Shown piece by piece: positions 1 to 8,374 of a DNA stretch of 54,124 nt (within the stretch, counting starts at the first letter, position 1; each line of letters begins with the position of its first letter). The notes beneath the pieces were generated by a model. That model did not search any database. It saw nothing but the letters and a program-made list of their open reading frames with translations, and was not told where the DNA came from. This DNA is from an uncultured Actinomycetes bacterium. GTDB taxonomy: Bacteria > Actinomycetota > Actinomycetes > Nanopelagicales > Nanopelagicaceae. The translations under genes were made by a program, and so were the position numbers. The stretch is from NCBI GenBank assembly GCA_903902965.1, contig CAIUXE010000086.1, positions 1 to 54,124 of the forward strand, in the 5' to 3' direction.

Positions 1-1
1 G

Positions 2-730
2 GCTGGCGGAGATGACAAGATCATCATCAGCAAGTGGCGCCATATGAAAGAAAGTGGCTCAATCGGAATTGATATGAGTATTCACTACGCAGACATCATT
101 GAATATTTCGTAGGCCCAGTTGAGCGAGTTTGGGGACGCGGAATTATTGCTGAACCAATTCGTTACACAAAAGATGGAGATGAGTCGATCATCCCAACTG
201 GTGAAGATGCACTGTTTGCCAGCATGCGCACTGCAGATGGAATTGATGTTCAGTACACATACCTTCCATCTGGTCCTGGCATCAGTCACAGACAAAGAAG
301 TTTGCATGGAACTAAAGGTTCAATGTTGGTCCCAGGGGATCGCTCAGATGGAGATGTTGTTGTGCAACTCGGAGAGCGCAAACTTATGGGCGCTGAATTA
401 GTAGCTGAGATTGCTAAAACTGGAACACATTTAAATATAAATGATGTTACGAAAGCAGTGTTAGGTCCGGATGGAACTGGTGGCAAAGGCGCAGCATGGG
501 CCGCAGTTGACTCTGGTTATTTGGCAGTTGAAATTGATGACTTCATAGACGCTGTATTAAATAAGCGTGCTCCAGAAGTTGACGGCATGGGTGGCCTTCG
601 TGCACTTGCCGTGGTTTACGCAATTCTTGAATCAGGAGTAGCTGGCCGTGAAGTTTCAGTTGATGAGGTTTTGACTGGCAAAATACACGCATATCAGGAT
701 GAGATCGATCAATCTTTAGAAAGGCGCTAA
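2..730 (+). CDS. Gfo/Idh/MocA-family oxidoreductase, C-terminal part (5' truncated by window edge)
   Basis: Frame is open from base 2 (AGGDDKIIISKWRHMKESGSIGIDMSIHYADIIEYFVG...), so the ATG at 44 is probably internal. The D-x-x-x-H-x-x-D-x-x-x-x-x-x-G pattern (DMSIHYADIIEYFVG) is typical of this family. Confidence 0.75.
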   Translation, partial: AGGDDKIIISKWRHMKESGSIGIDMSIHYADIIEYFVGPVERVWGRGIIAEPIRYTKDGDESIIPTGEDALFASMRTADGIDVQYTYLPSGPGISHRQRSLHGTKGSMLVPGDRSDGDVVVQLGERKLMGAELVAEIAKTGTHLNINDVTKAVLGPDGTGGKGAAWAAVDSGYLAVEIDDFIDAVLNKRAPEVDGMGGLRALAVVYAILESGVAGREVSVDEVLTGKIHAYQDEIDQSLERR

Positions 731-732
731 TC

Positions 733-1233
733 ATGAGCGAAGAATTAAAGTTTCATCAAGTCGCCTATGTTGTTAAAGATTTAGATAAGGCAGTTAAACA
801 TTGGGCAGATAATTTAGGAATTGGTCCTTGGACTGTTTACACACTTAAATCACCTGGATTAAGAAATTGTATTTATAAAGGAGAAGCAACAGATTTTGGA
901 ATTCGCCATGCAATGGCGTTTTCTGGAAACCTTCAATTTGAATTAGTAGAGCCACTTCATGGACCAAGTATTTTTCGTGACCAATTAGATTCAACTGGTG
1001 AAGGCATGAATCACGTAGGTTGCATTGTGCAAGATCATCCAGCTGCGGTCGCCGATTTCATTGCTCGTGGATTTACACCGCTACAAAGTGCTGCTGGTTT
1101 TGGTGCCGAAGGCGATGGTGCATTTGCTTACTTCCAACCACCAGATGGAATTAGCGCAATCGTTGAATTAATTTCTCCACCAAAAGTTCGAATCCAACCT
1201 GATTACATCTATCCAGCACCGGAAGGCAAATAA
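733..1233 (+). CDS. VOC (glyoxalase/bleomycin resistance) superfamily protein
   Basis: FHQVAYVVKDLDKAVKHWADNLGIGPW...NHVGCIVQDHPAAVADFIARGF... two beta-alpha-beta-beta-beta-like modules. ATG just after the upstream stop; overlaps the next ATG. Confidence 0.8.
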   Translation: MSEELKFHQVAYVVKDLDKAVKHWADNLGIGPWTVYTLKSPGLRNCIYKGEATDFGIRHAMAFSGNLQFELVEPLHGPSIFRDQLDSTGEGMNHVGCIVQDHPAAVADFIARGFTPLQSAAGFGAEGDGAFAYFQPPDGISAIVELISPPKVRIQPDYIYPAPEGK

Positions 1234-2372
1234 TGAAATCTGCTGCACGCATCGCCAAAGTTGAAGTTTTTGCCGCAGGCATGTCCTGCTTTGTTCGCCT
1301 TACTACTGAAGATGGAATTCAAGGCGTAGGTGAGTCAACCGCATTTGCATACCCAAACGCAGTTGCTGAAGTTATTCGCAACTTCGAACCATTTTTAATT
1401 GGTGCAGATGCTCATGATGTAGAACAGAATTGGCTAAAAATGTATCGCGCACTTGGATGGCGTGGATTGATGCTCGGTGGCGCAATCAGCGCAATAGATC
1501 AAGCGATGTGGGATATCCGTGCACGAGTATTTGAAACACCAGTTTGGCATTTGCTTGGTGGACGTAGCCGCAAAGCAGTTCGCGGAATGAAAGTTGTTTG
1601 GGGGGGTACCAAAGAAGAGCTAATTAACGATTCCCTTAAAGCCCAAAAAGAGGGTTACACCGCAATTAAGATTATTTTGCATCAACATGATCATCACTTG
1701 ATGCGTCATGCGGAGAAAATTGCTGACTTAGTAGACCGTATGGCCTCACTTCGCGATGCAGTCGGAAATACTTTGGATATCGGAGTTGAACTTCACCGCA
1801 ATATGCAACCAGGAAACTCGGTTGCGTTAATTGAAGAGTTGATGCCATTCCGCCCACTCTTTGTTGAAGATCCAATTCCACCAGATAGCGTGCTTTCATT
1901 TGCTGAAGTATCTGCGAAGGTGAAAACTCCAATGGCTGCAGGAGAACGTAATACCTCTATTTATGAGTTCCGTGAGTACATCGAACATGCTGGTCTTGCA
2001 TTTGTACGTCCTGACATCGGAATCGCTGGTGGCTTTACCCATGTTCGCAAAATCTGCGCGATGGCTGAAGCTCATCATCAAGGAATTTTGCCGCACGCAG
2101 TTCCATCAGGTGCGATCGCAACCATGGCACATATTCACATGGGTATCACTGCGCCTAACTGGGAAGCGCAAGAACACATGGATCAAAATGTTGATCCAGT
2201 ACAACAGATGGTTAAGCGAATCCCACTTGTAAAAGATGGTTGGCTGTATCCATTTGATGAGCCAGGTCTTGGCATGGAAATCAATGACGCATTCTTTGCA
2301 ACAAATCCACCAGTAACTATGCATGGAATAAATCCAGACCTTCGTGAAGATGGTTCGGTGGCACTTCGATGA
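1233..2372 (+). CDS. Enolase-superfamily (mandelate racemase/muconate lactonizing type) protein, probable sugar-acid dehydratase
   Basis: GYTAIKIILH, GVELHRNM, FVEDPIPPDS, PMAAGERNTS, VRPDIGIAGGFTHVRKI, LPHAVPSGAIATMAHIH: ordered metal-ligand/acid-base motifs of the MR/galactonate-dehydratase-like group. Confidence 0.85.
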   Translation: MKSAARIAKVEVFAAGMSCFVRLTTEDGIQGVGESTAFAYPNAVAEVIRNFEPFLIGADAHDVEQNWLKMYRALGWRGLMLGGAISAIDQAMWDIRARVFETPVWHLLGGRSRKAVRGMKVVWGGTKEELINDSLKAQKEGYTAIKIILHQHDHHLMRHAEKIADLVDRMASLRDAVGNTLDIGVELHRNMQPGNSVALIEELMPFRPLFVEDPIPPDSVLSFAEVSAKVKTPMAAGERNTSIYEFREYIEHAGLAFVRPDIGIAGGFTHVRKICAMAEAHHQGILPHAVPSGAIATMAHIHMGITAPNWEAQEHMDQNVDPVQQMVKRIPLVKDGWLYPFDEPGLGMEINDAFFATNPPVTMHGINPDLREDGSVALR

Positions 2373-3418
2373 GTAAACCTAAAATTGGGATCGCATGTTC
2401 TGCTGAAACTCGCGCCCTCTATTTAGAAAAACGCGATTTAGAACGCTTGAGCAAAATAGCTGATGTCGTAATTGAAGAGTATGACGTCCCATCTGATTGG
2501 GTAAACATTCCAGTGGACCCAGAAGTTGAAGCACGTTTTGCTAAATTCGCAGTAGATCTAGATGTATTGATCGTCTGTCATGGTGGCCCAAGAATTACTA
2601 AGCCAATTTTTGATGCTGGCAAGAAATTAAAAGTTGTTGGCGAACTTGAAGGTGATCGTTTTGCCGGTCGCATCGATGTAATTGCAGCTAAAGAAGCTGG
2701 CGTTATGGTGGTTGATACAACTCACTCATCATCATGGCCAGTATCTGAGTGGGCACTTGCGCTCGCATTAATTGGTTTACGTGAACATGCACGTTTTCGC
2801 GACATTATCGCTGGAAAGAAAATGAGTCATGATGATTACCGCACCAAGCCACCAGCCCGTGAATTAACTGGCAAGAGTGTTGGAATTATCGGTTTTGGTC
2901 ATATTGCATGGCGCTTACGCGAATTCTTAACTCCATTCCGTAATGAGATCTTTGCTTATGATCCTTTTGCACCTCGTGAATTAGCAGATGCGCTAGATGT
3001 TAACTTTGCATCACTTGAAAAAGTAATGGATTGCGATGTAGTTATCTGTCTTGCTCCAGATACCGCTAAGACGCGCAACATGATCGCTGAAAAAGAGTTA
3101 GCGATGCTTAAGCCTGGAGCAGTATTTGTAAACGTTTCACGCGGAGGATGTGTAGATGTCCCTGCCTTAATCGCCAAGGCTGCCAAAGAAGATGCATGGT
3201 TCTGTCTAGATGCGCATAATCCTGAACCAATCGCAGTTGATTCACCATTACGTGGAATGCGTAACGTCTTCCTCTCACCTCACATTGGCGGCATGACTGT
3301 CGAAGCTCAACCTAGATTTTTCACATTGATGGTTGAAGAGTTGGAACGTTGGGTTGATGGCGCAGAACCACGCGCGCAAATTACTGATCGCGTCGTCGCT
3401 GGAAGATCCGGAAAATAA
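2369..3418 (+). CDS. D-isomer-specific 2-hydroxyacid dehydrogenase, NAD-binding
   Basis: GKSVGIIGFGHIAWRLREFL (Rossmann GxGxxA-like), VNVSRGGCVD (catalytic Arg), DAHNPEPI, LSPHIGG (catalytic His). Confidence 0.88.
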   Translation: MSKPKIGIACSAETRALYLEKRDLERLSKIADVVIEEYDVPSDWVNIPVDPEVEARFAKFAVDLDVLIVCHGGPRITKPIFDAGKKLKVVGELEGDRFAGRIDVIAAKEAGVMVVDTTHSSSWPVSEWALALALIGLREHARFRDIIAGKKMSHDDYRTKPPARELTGKSVGIIGFGHIAWRLREFLTPFRNEIFAYDPFAPRELADALDVNFASLEKVMDCDVVICLAPDTAKTRNMIAEKELAMLKPGAVFVNVSRGGCVDVPALIAKAAKEDAWFCLDAHNPEPIAVDSPLRGMRNVFLSPHIGGMTVEAQPRFFTLMVEELERWVDGAEPRAQITDRVVAGRSGK

Positions 3419-3419
3419 G

Positions 3420-4298
3420 ATGATCGCAGATAGCCATTGCCATGCTTGGCGCAGATGGCCATATGACAAATCGGTACCGGATCCAGATCATCGTGGATCA
3501 CTTGAAGCGTTGTTGTATGAAATGGATACGCATGGCGTAACTCGGGCTTCAGTCGTATGTGCGCGCATCGGTGATGGAGAAGGCGGCGACGGATTTGGGA
3601 ATGAAGATAACAATGATTATGTATCTTCATTTGCTAAAAAATTTCCAGATCGAATTTCCGCTTGGGTAGATGTTGATTGTGTTTGGCGTAAAGACCATCA
3701 CAAGCCAGGAGCTGTTGCTCGTTTACGCGAAGAGTTATCGCGCAATAACGCAAAAGGTTTCACTCACTATGTAACTGCAGAAAACGATGGCTGGTTCCAT
3801 ACGAATGAAGGACAGGAATTTTTTGCAACAGCAGCAGAGCTAAAAGTGGTTGCTTCAATGGCAATCTCACCTGCTTGGTTTCCAGATTTGCGGGAAATTG
3901 CTAAAGCCAACCCAACCTTGCCATTTTTGGTTCACCACATGTCAATGCCGGCAAATACCAGCGCGGGATATAGCAAGAATGACATCGCAGAGTTAGTTAA
4001 GAGTGCAGAGATTCCAAATATCGGCATTAAAATCTCTGGGTTTAACTACAACTCAATTGAAAAATATGATTTTCCTTACAAGCAGTCTCAAGAACTTTTT
4101 AAAACAATTTATGATGCTTATGGTGCAGATCGGCTTTATTGGGCTTCAGATTTCCCAGCCTCGCGAGATATGTTGACTTACACCCAGGCAATCGAAGTTG
4201 TTCGAACACATTGTGATTATCTTCCAAAAGCAGATTTGGATAAGATCATGGGAGACAACTTAAACAATTTGTTAAATAATCCAGTTTTTTCTAAGTAA
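3420..4298 (+). CDS. Amidohydrolase family (amidohydrolase-2 / TIM-barrel) protein
   Basis: MIADSHCHAW start with HxH motif at 3420, in frame with the longer listed ORF; DRLYWASDFPASRDMLTYTQAIEVV near the C-terminus is typical of the amidohydrolase-2 family. Confidence 0.82.
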   Translation: MIADSHCHAWRRWPYDKSVPDPDHRGSLEALLYEMDTHGVTRASVVCARIGDGEGGDGFGNEDNNDYVSSFAKKFPDRISAWVDVDCVWRKDHHKPGAVARLREELSRNNAKGFTHYVTAENDGWFHTNEGQEFFATAAELKVVASMAISPAWFPDLREIAKANPTLPFLVHHMSMPANTSAGYSKNDIAELVKSAEIPNIGIKISGFNYNSIEKYDFPYKQSQELFKTIYDAYGADRLYWASDFPASRDMLTYTQAIEVVRTHCDYLPKADLDKIMGDNLNNLLNNPVFSK

Positions 4299-4327
4299 TA
4301 ACTAAACCAAACTAGAAAGGCAAAAAT

Positions 4328-4624
4328 ATGGCCGCTGTACTGATCGCTCGTTACTACGTAAATCCTGGAAACTCAGCTGCAGTTAAAGAAGCACTGCAAA
4401 AGATGGCAGTTCGCGTTAAAGCTGATGAGCCAGCATGTTTGGTTTATAACGCCAATATCGATCCAGAAAATGAAAACCTTTACTGCCTATATGAGGTCTA
4501 CCGTGATGCAGCAGCAATTGCCGCTCACCGCGAAACTCCTCACTTCAAAGAGATCATCGAAGGAATAATCGTTCCTTTGCTTGAAAAGCGCGAGCGCGAA
4601 ATTTACGAGCAGGTTATTGGCTAA
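4328..4624 (+). CDS. Antibiotic biosynthesis monooxygenase (ABM)-domain small protein
   Basis: 99-codon ORF; VLIARYYVNPGN...VKADEPACLVYNANIDPENENLYCLYEVYRDAAAIAAHRETPHFKEI pattern; aactagaaaggcaaaaatATG ribosome-binding site. Confidence 0.8.
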   Translation: MAAVLIARYYVNPGNSAAVKEALQKMAVRVKADEPACLVYNANIDPENENLYCLYEVYRDAAAIAAHRETPHFKEIIEGIIVPLLEKREREIYEQVIG

Positions 4625-5670
4625 TGAAATTACTCTCTTTTGCAACAGTTACTTCAGTAGGCCGAACCCGGCATCTTGGCGCGCTTGTTTCAGGTGATGC
4701 CGATGCGGGGGAGATTATTGATTTAACTGCAGCATCGAGAGCTTTACTTGCCTCAGAAGGTTTGGATGAGATTGGTGCAGAGCGAATTACAAATGCGCTC
4801 TGCCCAGCCTCAACTTTAGGATTTATTCAAGGTGGCGGCAGAGCCCGTGATTTAGCTGAAAAAGCAGTTGCTGCTGTTTTGAAAAATGGATGGGAGAGCG
4901 CCCCTAATCTTGCACAGATTAGATACAAGGCTGCCGACATAGCTCATCTTCCCGCAATAACTGCTCCACCACTTTTGCGAGATTTTATGTCTTTCGAAAA
5001 ACACTTATTAAATGTTTTTCCTAAATTAAATCGCGAGATTCCGGCCGAGTGGTACAAACGTCCAGTGTTTTATAAAGGTAACGCAGCCAGTATTGGCGCG
5101 CACAAACAAGAGATTGAATTTCCAGAGTATGCAGAAGTTTTAGATTTAGAGTTTGAATTTGCAATTGTGATTGGCAAATCTGGAATTGATATCAAAGTTG
5201 AGAATGCTCGGGATCACATCTATGGATACACGATTTACAATGATTTTTCGGCACGTGCAATTCAATCCCAAGAAATGTCCGTTGGGCTTGGGCCCGCCAA
5301 GGGTAAAGATTTTGTTGGCGCACATGTACTAGGTCCAGTTTTAGTTACTGCTGATGAAATCAAAGATCCTTATTCACTTGCCATGAAGGCGTGGATAAAT
5401 GGAGTTCAGTGGACTGATGGAAATACAAATGACATGCACTGGAAATTCGAACAAATGATTGCTTATGCATCTTGGAATGAACATTTACAAGTGGGCGAAG
5501 TTTTTGGTTCCGGAACAGTTGGAGACGGATCTGGCGCAGAACAAGACAAAGTCTTGAATCCTGGAGATGTCATTGAATTAGATGTTGCTGGAATTGGAAA
5601 GTTATTCAACAAAGTAGTTAGAAATAAACCGCTTGATCTAGATATCAGCAAACATGGGGGCGCTAAATGA
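4624..5670 (+). CDS. Fumarylacetoacetate hydrolase (FAH) family protein
   Basis: RDFMSFEKHLLN, VFYKGNAASIGAH, LDLEFEFAIVIGKSG, GYTIYNDFSARAIQSQEM, GKDFVGAHVLGP, GDVIELDVAGIGKLFNKV: ordered FAH-family motifs. Confidence 0.9.
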   Translation: MKLLSFATVTSVGRTRHLGALVSGDADAGEIIDLTAASRALLASEGLDEIGAERITNALCPASTLGFIQGGGRARDLAEKAVAAVLKNGWESAPNLAQIRYKAADIAHLPAITAPPLLRDFMSFEKHLLNVFPKLNREIPAEWYKRPVFYKGNAASIGAHKQEIEFPEYAEVLDLEFEFAIVIGKSGIDIKVENARDHIYGYTIYNDFSARAIQSQEMSVGLGPAKGKDFVGAHVLGPVLVTADEIKDPYSLAMKAWINGVQWTDGNTNDMHWKFEQMIAYASWNEHLQVGEVFGSGTVGDGSGAEQDKVLNPGDVIELDVAGIGKLFNKVVRNKPLDLDISKHGGAK

Positions 5671-7088
5671 TCTTCTCCGATCTATATATCAATGGCAAAT
5701 GGGTAGAGGGCGCTGGTCGCCACCCGGTTTATGACCCAAGTGATGGTTCGGTTATTGCCGAAATTGCTATCGCTGGAGAGAAAGAAGTAGATGCCGCGAT
5801 GAATGCTGCAGCAGCAGCTTTTCCATCTTTTGCACAAACCCCGTCACGTCAACGTGGTGAAATGCTTCGCCGTGCCTTTGAAATCATGATTGCAGAAGCA
5901 GATGATCTGGCGAGATTAGTTTCACGCGAAAATGGAAAAGTTTTCGCTGACGCAAAAGCTGAAGTTCTTTACGCAGCTGAGTTTTTCCGTTGGTTCTCTG
6001 AAGAGGCAGTTCGCATCGAGGGAGATTTCCGCACTTCACCAAGCGGGGACAAACGAATCATTGTTACTAACCAACCAATTGGTGTTTCATTATTAATTAC
6101 TCCATGGAATTTTCCAGCAGCTATGGCTACTCGCAAAATTGGTCCGGCAATTGCAGCTGGTTGCACAGTAATTGTTAAACCTGCAACTGAGACTCCACTT
6201 ACTACTTTGGCCATCGCTGATATTTTGCATCGTGCAGGCGTTCCTGCCGGTGTTGTAAATGTGATCACTCCAACTCCTGCTGGTCCAGCAATCACTCGCT
6301 TACTTCAAGATCCAAGATTGAAAAATCTTTCATTTACCGGATCTACTCAAGTTGGAAAAATTCTTTTAAAGCAAGCAGCAGATCGTGTAATCCGCACCTC
6401 TATGGAGTTAGGCGGAAACGCACCATTTATCGTTTTGGATGATGCAGATATTGATGAAGCAGTAAAGGGAGCGATGATTGCCAAGTTACGTAATGGCGGA
6501 GCCGCTTGTACTGCTGCAAATCGTTTTTATGTTTCTAAAAAAGTTGCTGCACAATTTACTGAAAAGTTAACAGCAGCAATGGCGGATATTAAAATGGCAT
6601 CAGGATTAACAGAAGGTGCTCAACTAGGTGCAAGCGTTTCGGTAAAAGAACGAAATAAAATTGCTGATCTAGTAACCGCATCAATTGCACAAGGAGCTGA
6701 GTTAAAGCTTGGTGGAAAAACTCCTGATGGCGATGGAGCTTTCTACCCACCAACAGTTCTTACAGTTGCAGCAGATAATGAAATATTAAAAGAAGAAATC
6801 TTCGGACCAGTTGCCGTAATAGTTACAGTGGATTCTGATGAGCAAGCAATTGCTTTAGCAAATGACACTGAGTACGGCTTGATCAGTTACATCTATTCAG
6901 CAGATTTGGGCCGTGCGCTCAAAGTTGCCGAAGCGATGGAATCTGGAATGGTGGCAATCAACCGCGGAGTGATTTCTGACCCAGCCGCCCCATTTGGCGG
7001 ATACAAGCAAAGTGGACTTGGCCGCGAAGGTGGCTTTGATGGAGTCCATGAGTTCCTCGAGAAGAAGTACATCGGCGCTGCTTTCTAG
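5667..7088 (+). CDS. NAD(P)-dependent aldehyde dehydrogenase (succinate-semialdehyde-dehydrogenase-like)
   Basis: LLITPWNFPAAMATRKIGPAIAAGCTVIVKPA, SFTGSTQVGKIL, MELGGNAPFIVLDDADID, RNGGAACTAANRFYV, EEIFGPVAVI, PFGGYKQSGLGREGG. Confidence 0.92.
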   Translation: MIFSDLYINGKWVEGAGRHPVYDPSDGSVIAEIAIAGEKEVDAAMNAAAAAFPSFAQTPSRQRGEMLRRAFEIMIAEADDLARLVSRENGKVFADAKAEVLYAAEFFRWFSEEAVRIEGDFRTSPSGDKRIIVTNQPIGVSLLITPWNFPAAMATRKIGPAIAAGCTVIVKPATETPLTTLAIADILHRAGVPAGVVNVITPTPAGPAITRLLQDPRLKNLSFTGSTQVGKILLKQAADRVIRTSMELGGNAPFIVLDDADIDEAVKGAMIAKLRNGGAACTAANRFYVSKKVAAQFTEKLTAAMADIKMASGLTEGAQLGASVSVKERNKIADLVTASIAQGAELKLGGKTPDGDGAFYPPTVLTVAADNEILKEEIFGPVAVIVTVDSDEQAIALANDTEYGLISYIYSADLGRALKVAEAMESGMVAINRGVISDPAAPFGGYKQSGLGREGGFDGVHEFLEKKYIGAAF

Positions 7089-7095
7089 GTTCATT

Positions 7096-7123
7096 TTGGT
7101 AGAGCAATAGAGGCGTGTACCCT
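7096..7123 (+). promoter_or_regulatory. Candidate sigma-70-type promoter upstream of tRNA-Thr
   Basis: TTGGTA (7096-7101), 16-nt spacer, TACCCT (7118-7123), followed by the same TACCCTCTACC string seen before rplM. Confidence 0.4.
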
Positions 7124-7163
7124 CTACCTGTTCAATCAAATAAGCAGTGAAGAAAGAAGTATT

Positions 7164-7236
7164 GCCCCCCTAGCTCAGTCGGTAGAGCGTTTCCATGGTA
7201 AGGAAAAGGTCAACGGTTCGATTCCGTTGGGGGGCT
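7164..7236 (+). tRNA. tRNA-Thr (anticodon GGT)
   Basis: Cloverleaf by eye: GCCCCCC/GGGGGGC acceptor, GCTC-GAGC D stem, TTTCC-ATGGTAA-GGAAA anticodon arm, AACGG-TTCGATT-CCGTT T arm. Confidence 0.93.
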
Positions 7237-7237
7237 C

Positions 7238-7311
7238 GGCGGGGTAGCTCAGCCTGGTAGAGCAAGCGGCTCATAATCGCTGTGTCGCCGGTTCAAGTCC
7301 GGCCTCCGCTA
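7238..7311 (+). tRNA. tRNA-Met (anticodon CAT), elongator-like
   Basis: Acceptor GGCGGGG/CTCCGCT (with G-U pairs), anticodon arm AGCGG-CTCATAA-TCGCT, T arm GCCGG-TTCAAGT-CCGGC. Confidence 0.92.
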
Positions 7312-7317
7312 CTCGAT

Positions 7318-7337
7318 TTCTCGCCTTAGGGCGAGAA
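7318..7337 (+). terminator. Perfect 8-bp hairpin between tRNA-Met and rpmG (no clear T-tract)
   Basis: TTCTCGCC-ttag-GGCGAGAA. Confidence 0.4.
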
Positions 7338-7391
7338 CGGGTACGCTCAGACCTTCACGAAAGTGGAGCTAAATTAGATAGGAGCATGACC

Positions 7392-7562
7392 ATGGCAAGT
7401 AAGAGTGCGGATGTCCGCCCAAAGATCACCATGGCCTGCGTGGATTGCAAAGAACGCAATTACATCACCAAGAAAAATCGCCGTAACGATCCAGATCGTA
7501 TGGAGATGAAGAAGTTCTGCCCGCGCTGCAAAGCCAGCACACTTCACCGGGAGACCCGCTAA
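7392..7562 (+). CDS. rpmG: 50S ribosomal protein L33 (four-Cys form)
   Basis: [56 protein letters not shown]; below the length limit of the ORF track. TAGGAG RBS upstream. Confidence 0.95.
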   Translation: MASKSADVRPKITMACVDCKERNYITKKNRRNDPDRMEMKKFCPRCKASTLHRETR

Positions 7563-7565
7563 ATC

Positions 7566-7961
7566 ATGGTCGCCCCCGACCTAGTCGGGCGTAAATTTCT
7601 GGGAACGCATACGCAAAGAGTTAATCAAAAAGATCTGAGCGCATTTGCAACATCGATTGGTGAAACCCCCGATACTCAAATTTCCCAACTTCCAACTTTT
7701 CCAATTCGCTATACCTTGAATGAGGCAGAACGTATTGCTCCAGAACTTGGGTTGGACTGGAGTCGAGTAGTACACGGCGATCAAAGATTTATACATCACC
7801 GTTTTTTAAAAGTCGATGAAGAAGTCCGCGCGGATAGCGAAATCGAAGCGGTCAAATCTATGGCCGGTAATGATATTTTAACTTTGAGATCTGATCTTTT
7901 TGTGGGCGATGAGATAGTTACTTCCACTTGGTCAACTTTAGTCTTCCGAGGTCAACAATGA
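7566..7961 (+). CDS. MaoC-like/FAS1-DH-type dehydratase N-terminal domain protein (HadA-like)
   Basis: Placement rpmG-MaoC-MaoC-murB as in many actinobacteria; VGRKF...FATSIGETPDT...FPIRYTLNEAERIAPELGLDWSRVVHGDQRFIHHRFLKVDEE. Confidence 0.8.
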   Translation: MVAPDLVGRKFLGTHTQRVNQKDLSAFATSIGETPDTQISQLPTFPIRYTLNEAERIAPELGLDWSRVVHGDQRFIHHRFLKVDEEVRADSEIEAVKSMAGNDILTLRSDLFVGDEIVTSTWSTLVFRGQQ

Positions 7962-8371
7962 GTGCGCTAACCGGAATCGAAGTTGGTGCTGAATTGCCTA
8001 CACAAACTTTTCAATTAGATCGAACGATGCTGAGCAATTATGCAAAAGCAAGTGGGGATTTAAATCCGATTCACTTAGATGAGGCGTTCGCTAAAAGCGT
8101 TGGCTTACCAAATGTAATTGCGCACGGAATGCTCACCATGGCGCTCGCCGGAAAAGCTTTAAATACTTGGTGCAATAAAGAGTTCAAAGTAGTTGAAATC
8201 TTTGCTCGTTTCACTAAGCCAGTTATTGTTGAGGCAGATTCGACCACCGCTTTAGAAGTTAGTGGAAAGATCGGTGAAATTACCGAGGAAAAGATTAGAG
8301 TTGATTTGACCGTTATTTCAAATGAGCAAAAAGTACTTGGTATGACTCGTGCTTTTGTGATTAAGGCATAA
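7958..8371 (+). CDS. MaoC-family dehydratase (HadB-like)
   Basis: YAKASGDLNPIHLDEAFAKSVGLPNVIAHGMLTMALAGKAL hotdog/MaoC motif; ATG 7958 overlaps the upstream TGA (ATGA), preferred over listed 7928. Confidence 0.88.
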   Translation: MSALTGIEVGAELPTQTFQLDRTMLSNYAKASGDLNPIHLDEAFAKSVGLPNVIAHGMLTMALAGKALNTWCNKEFKVVEIFARFTKPVIVEADSTTALEVSGKIGEITEEKIRVDLTVISNEQKVLGMTRAFVIKA

Positions 8372-8374
8372 ATC

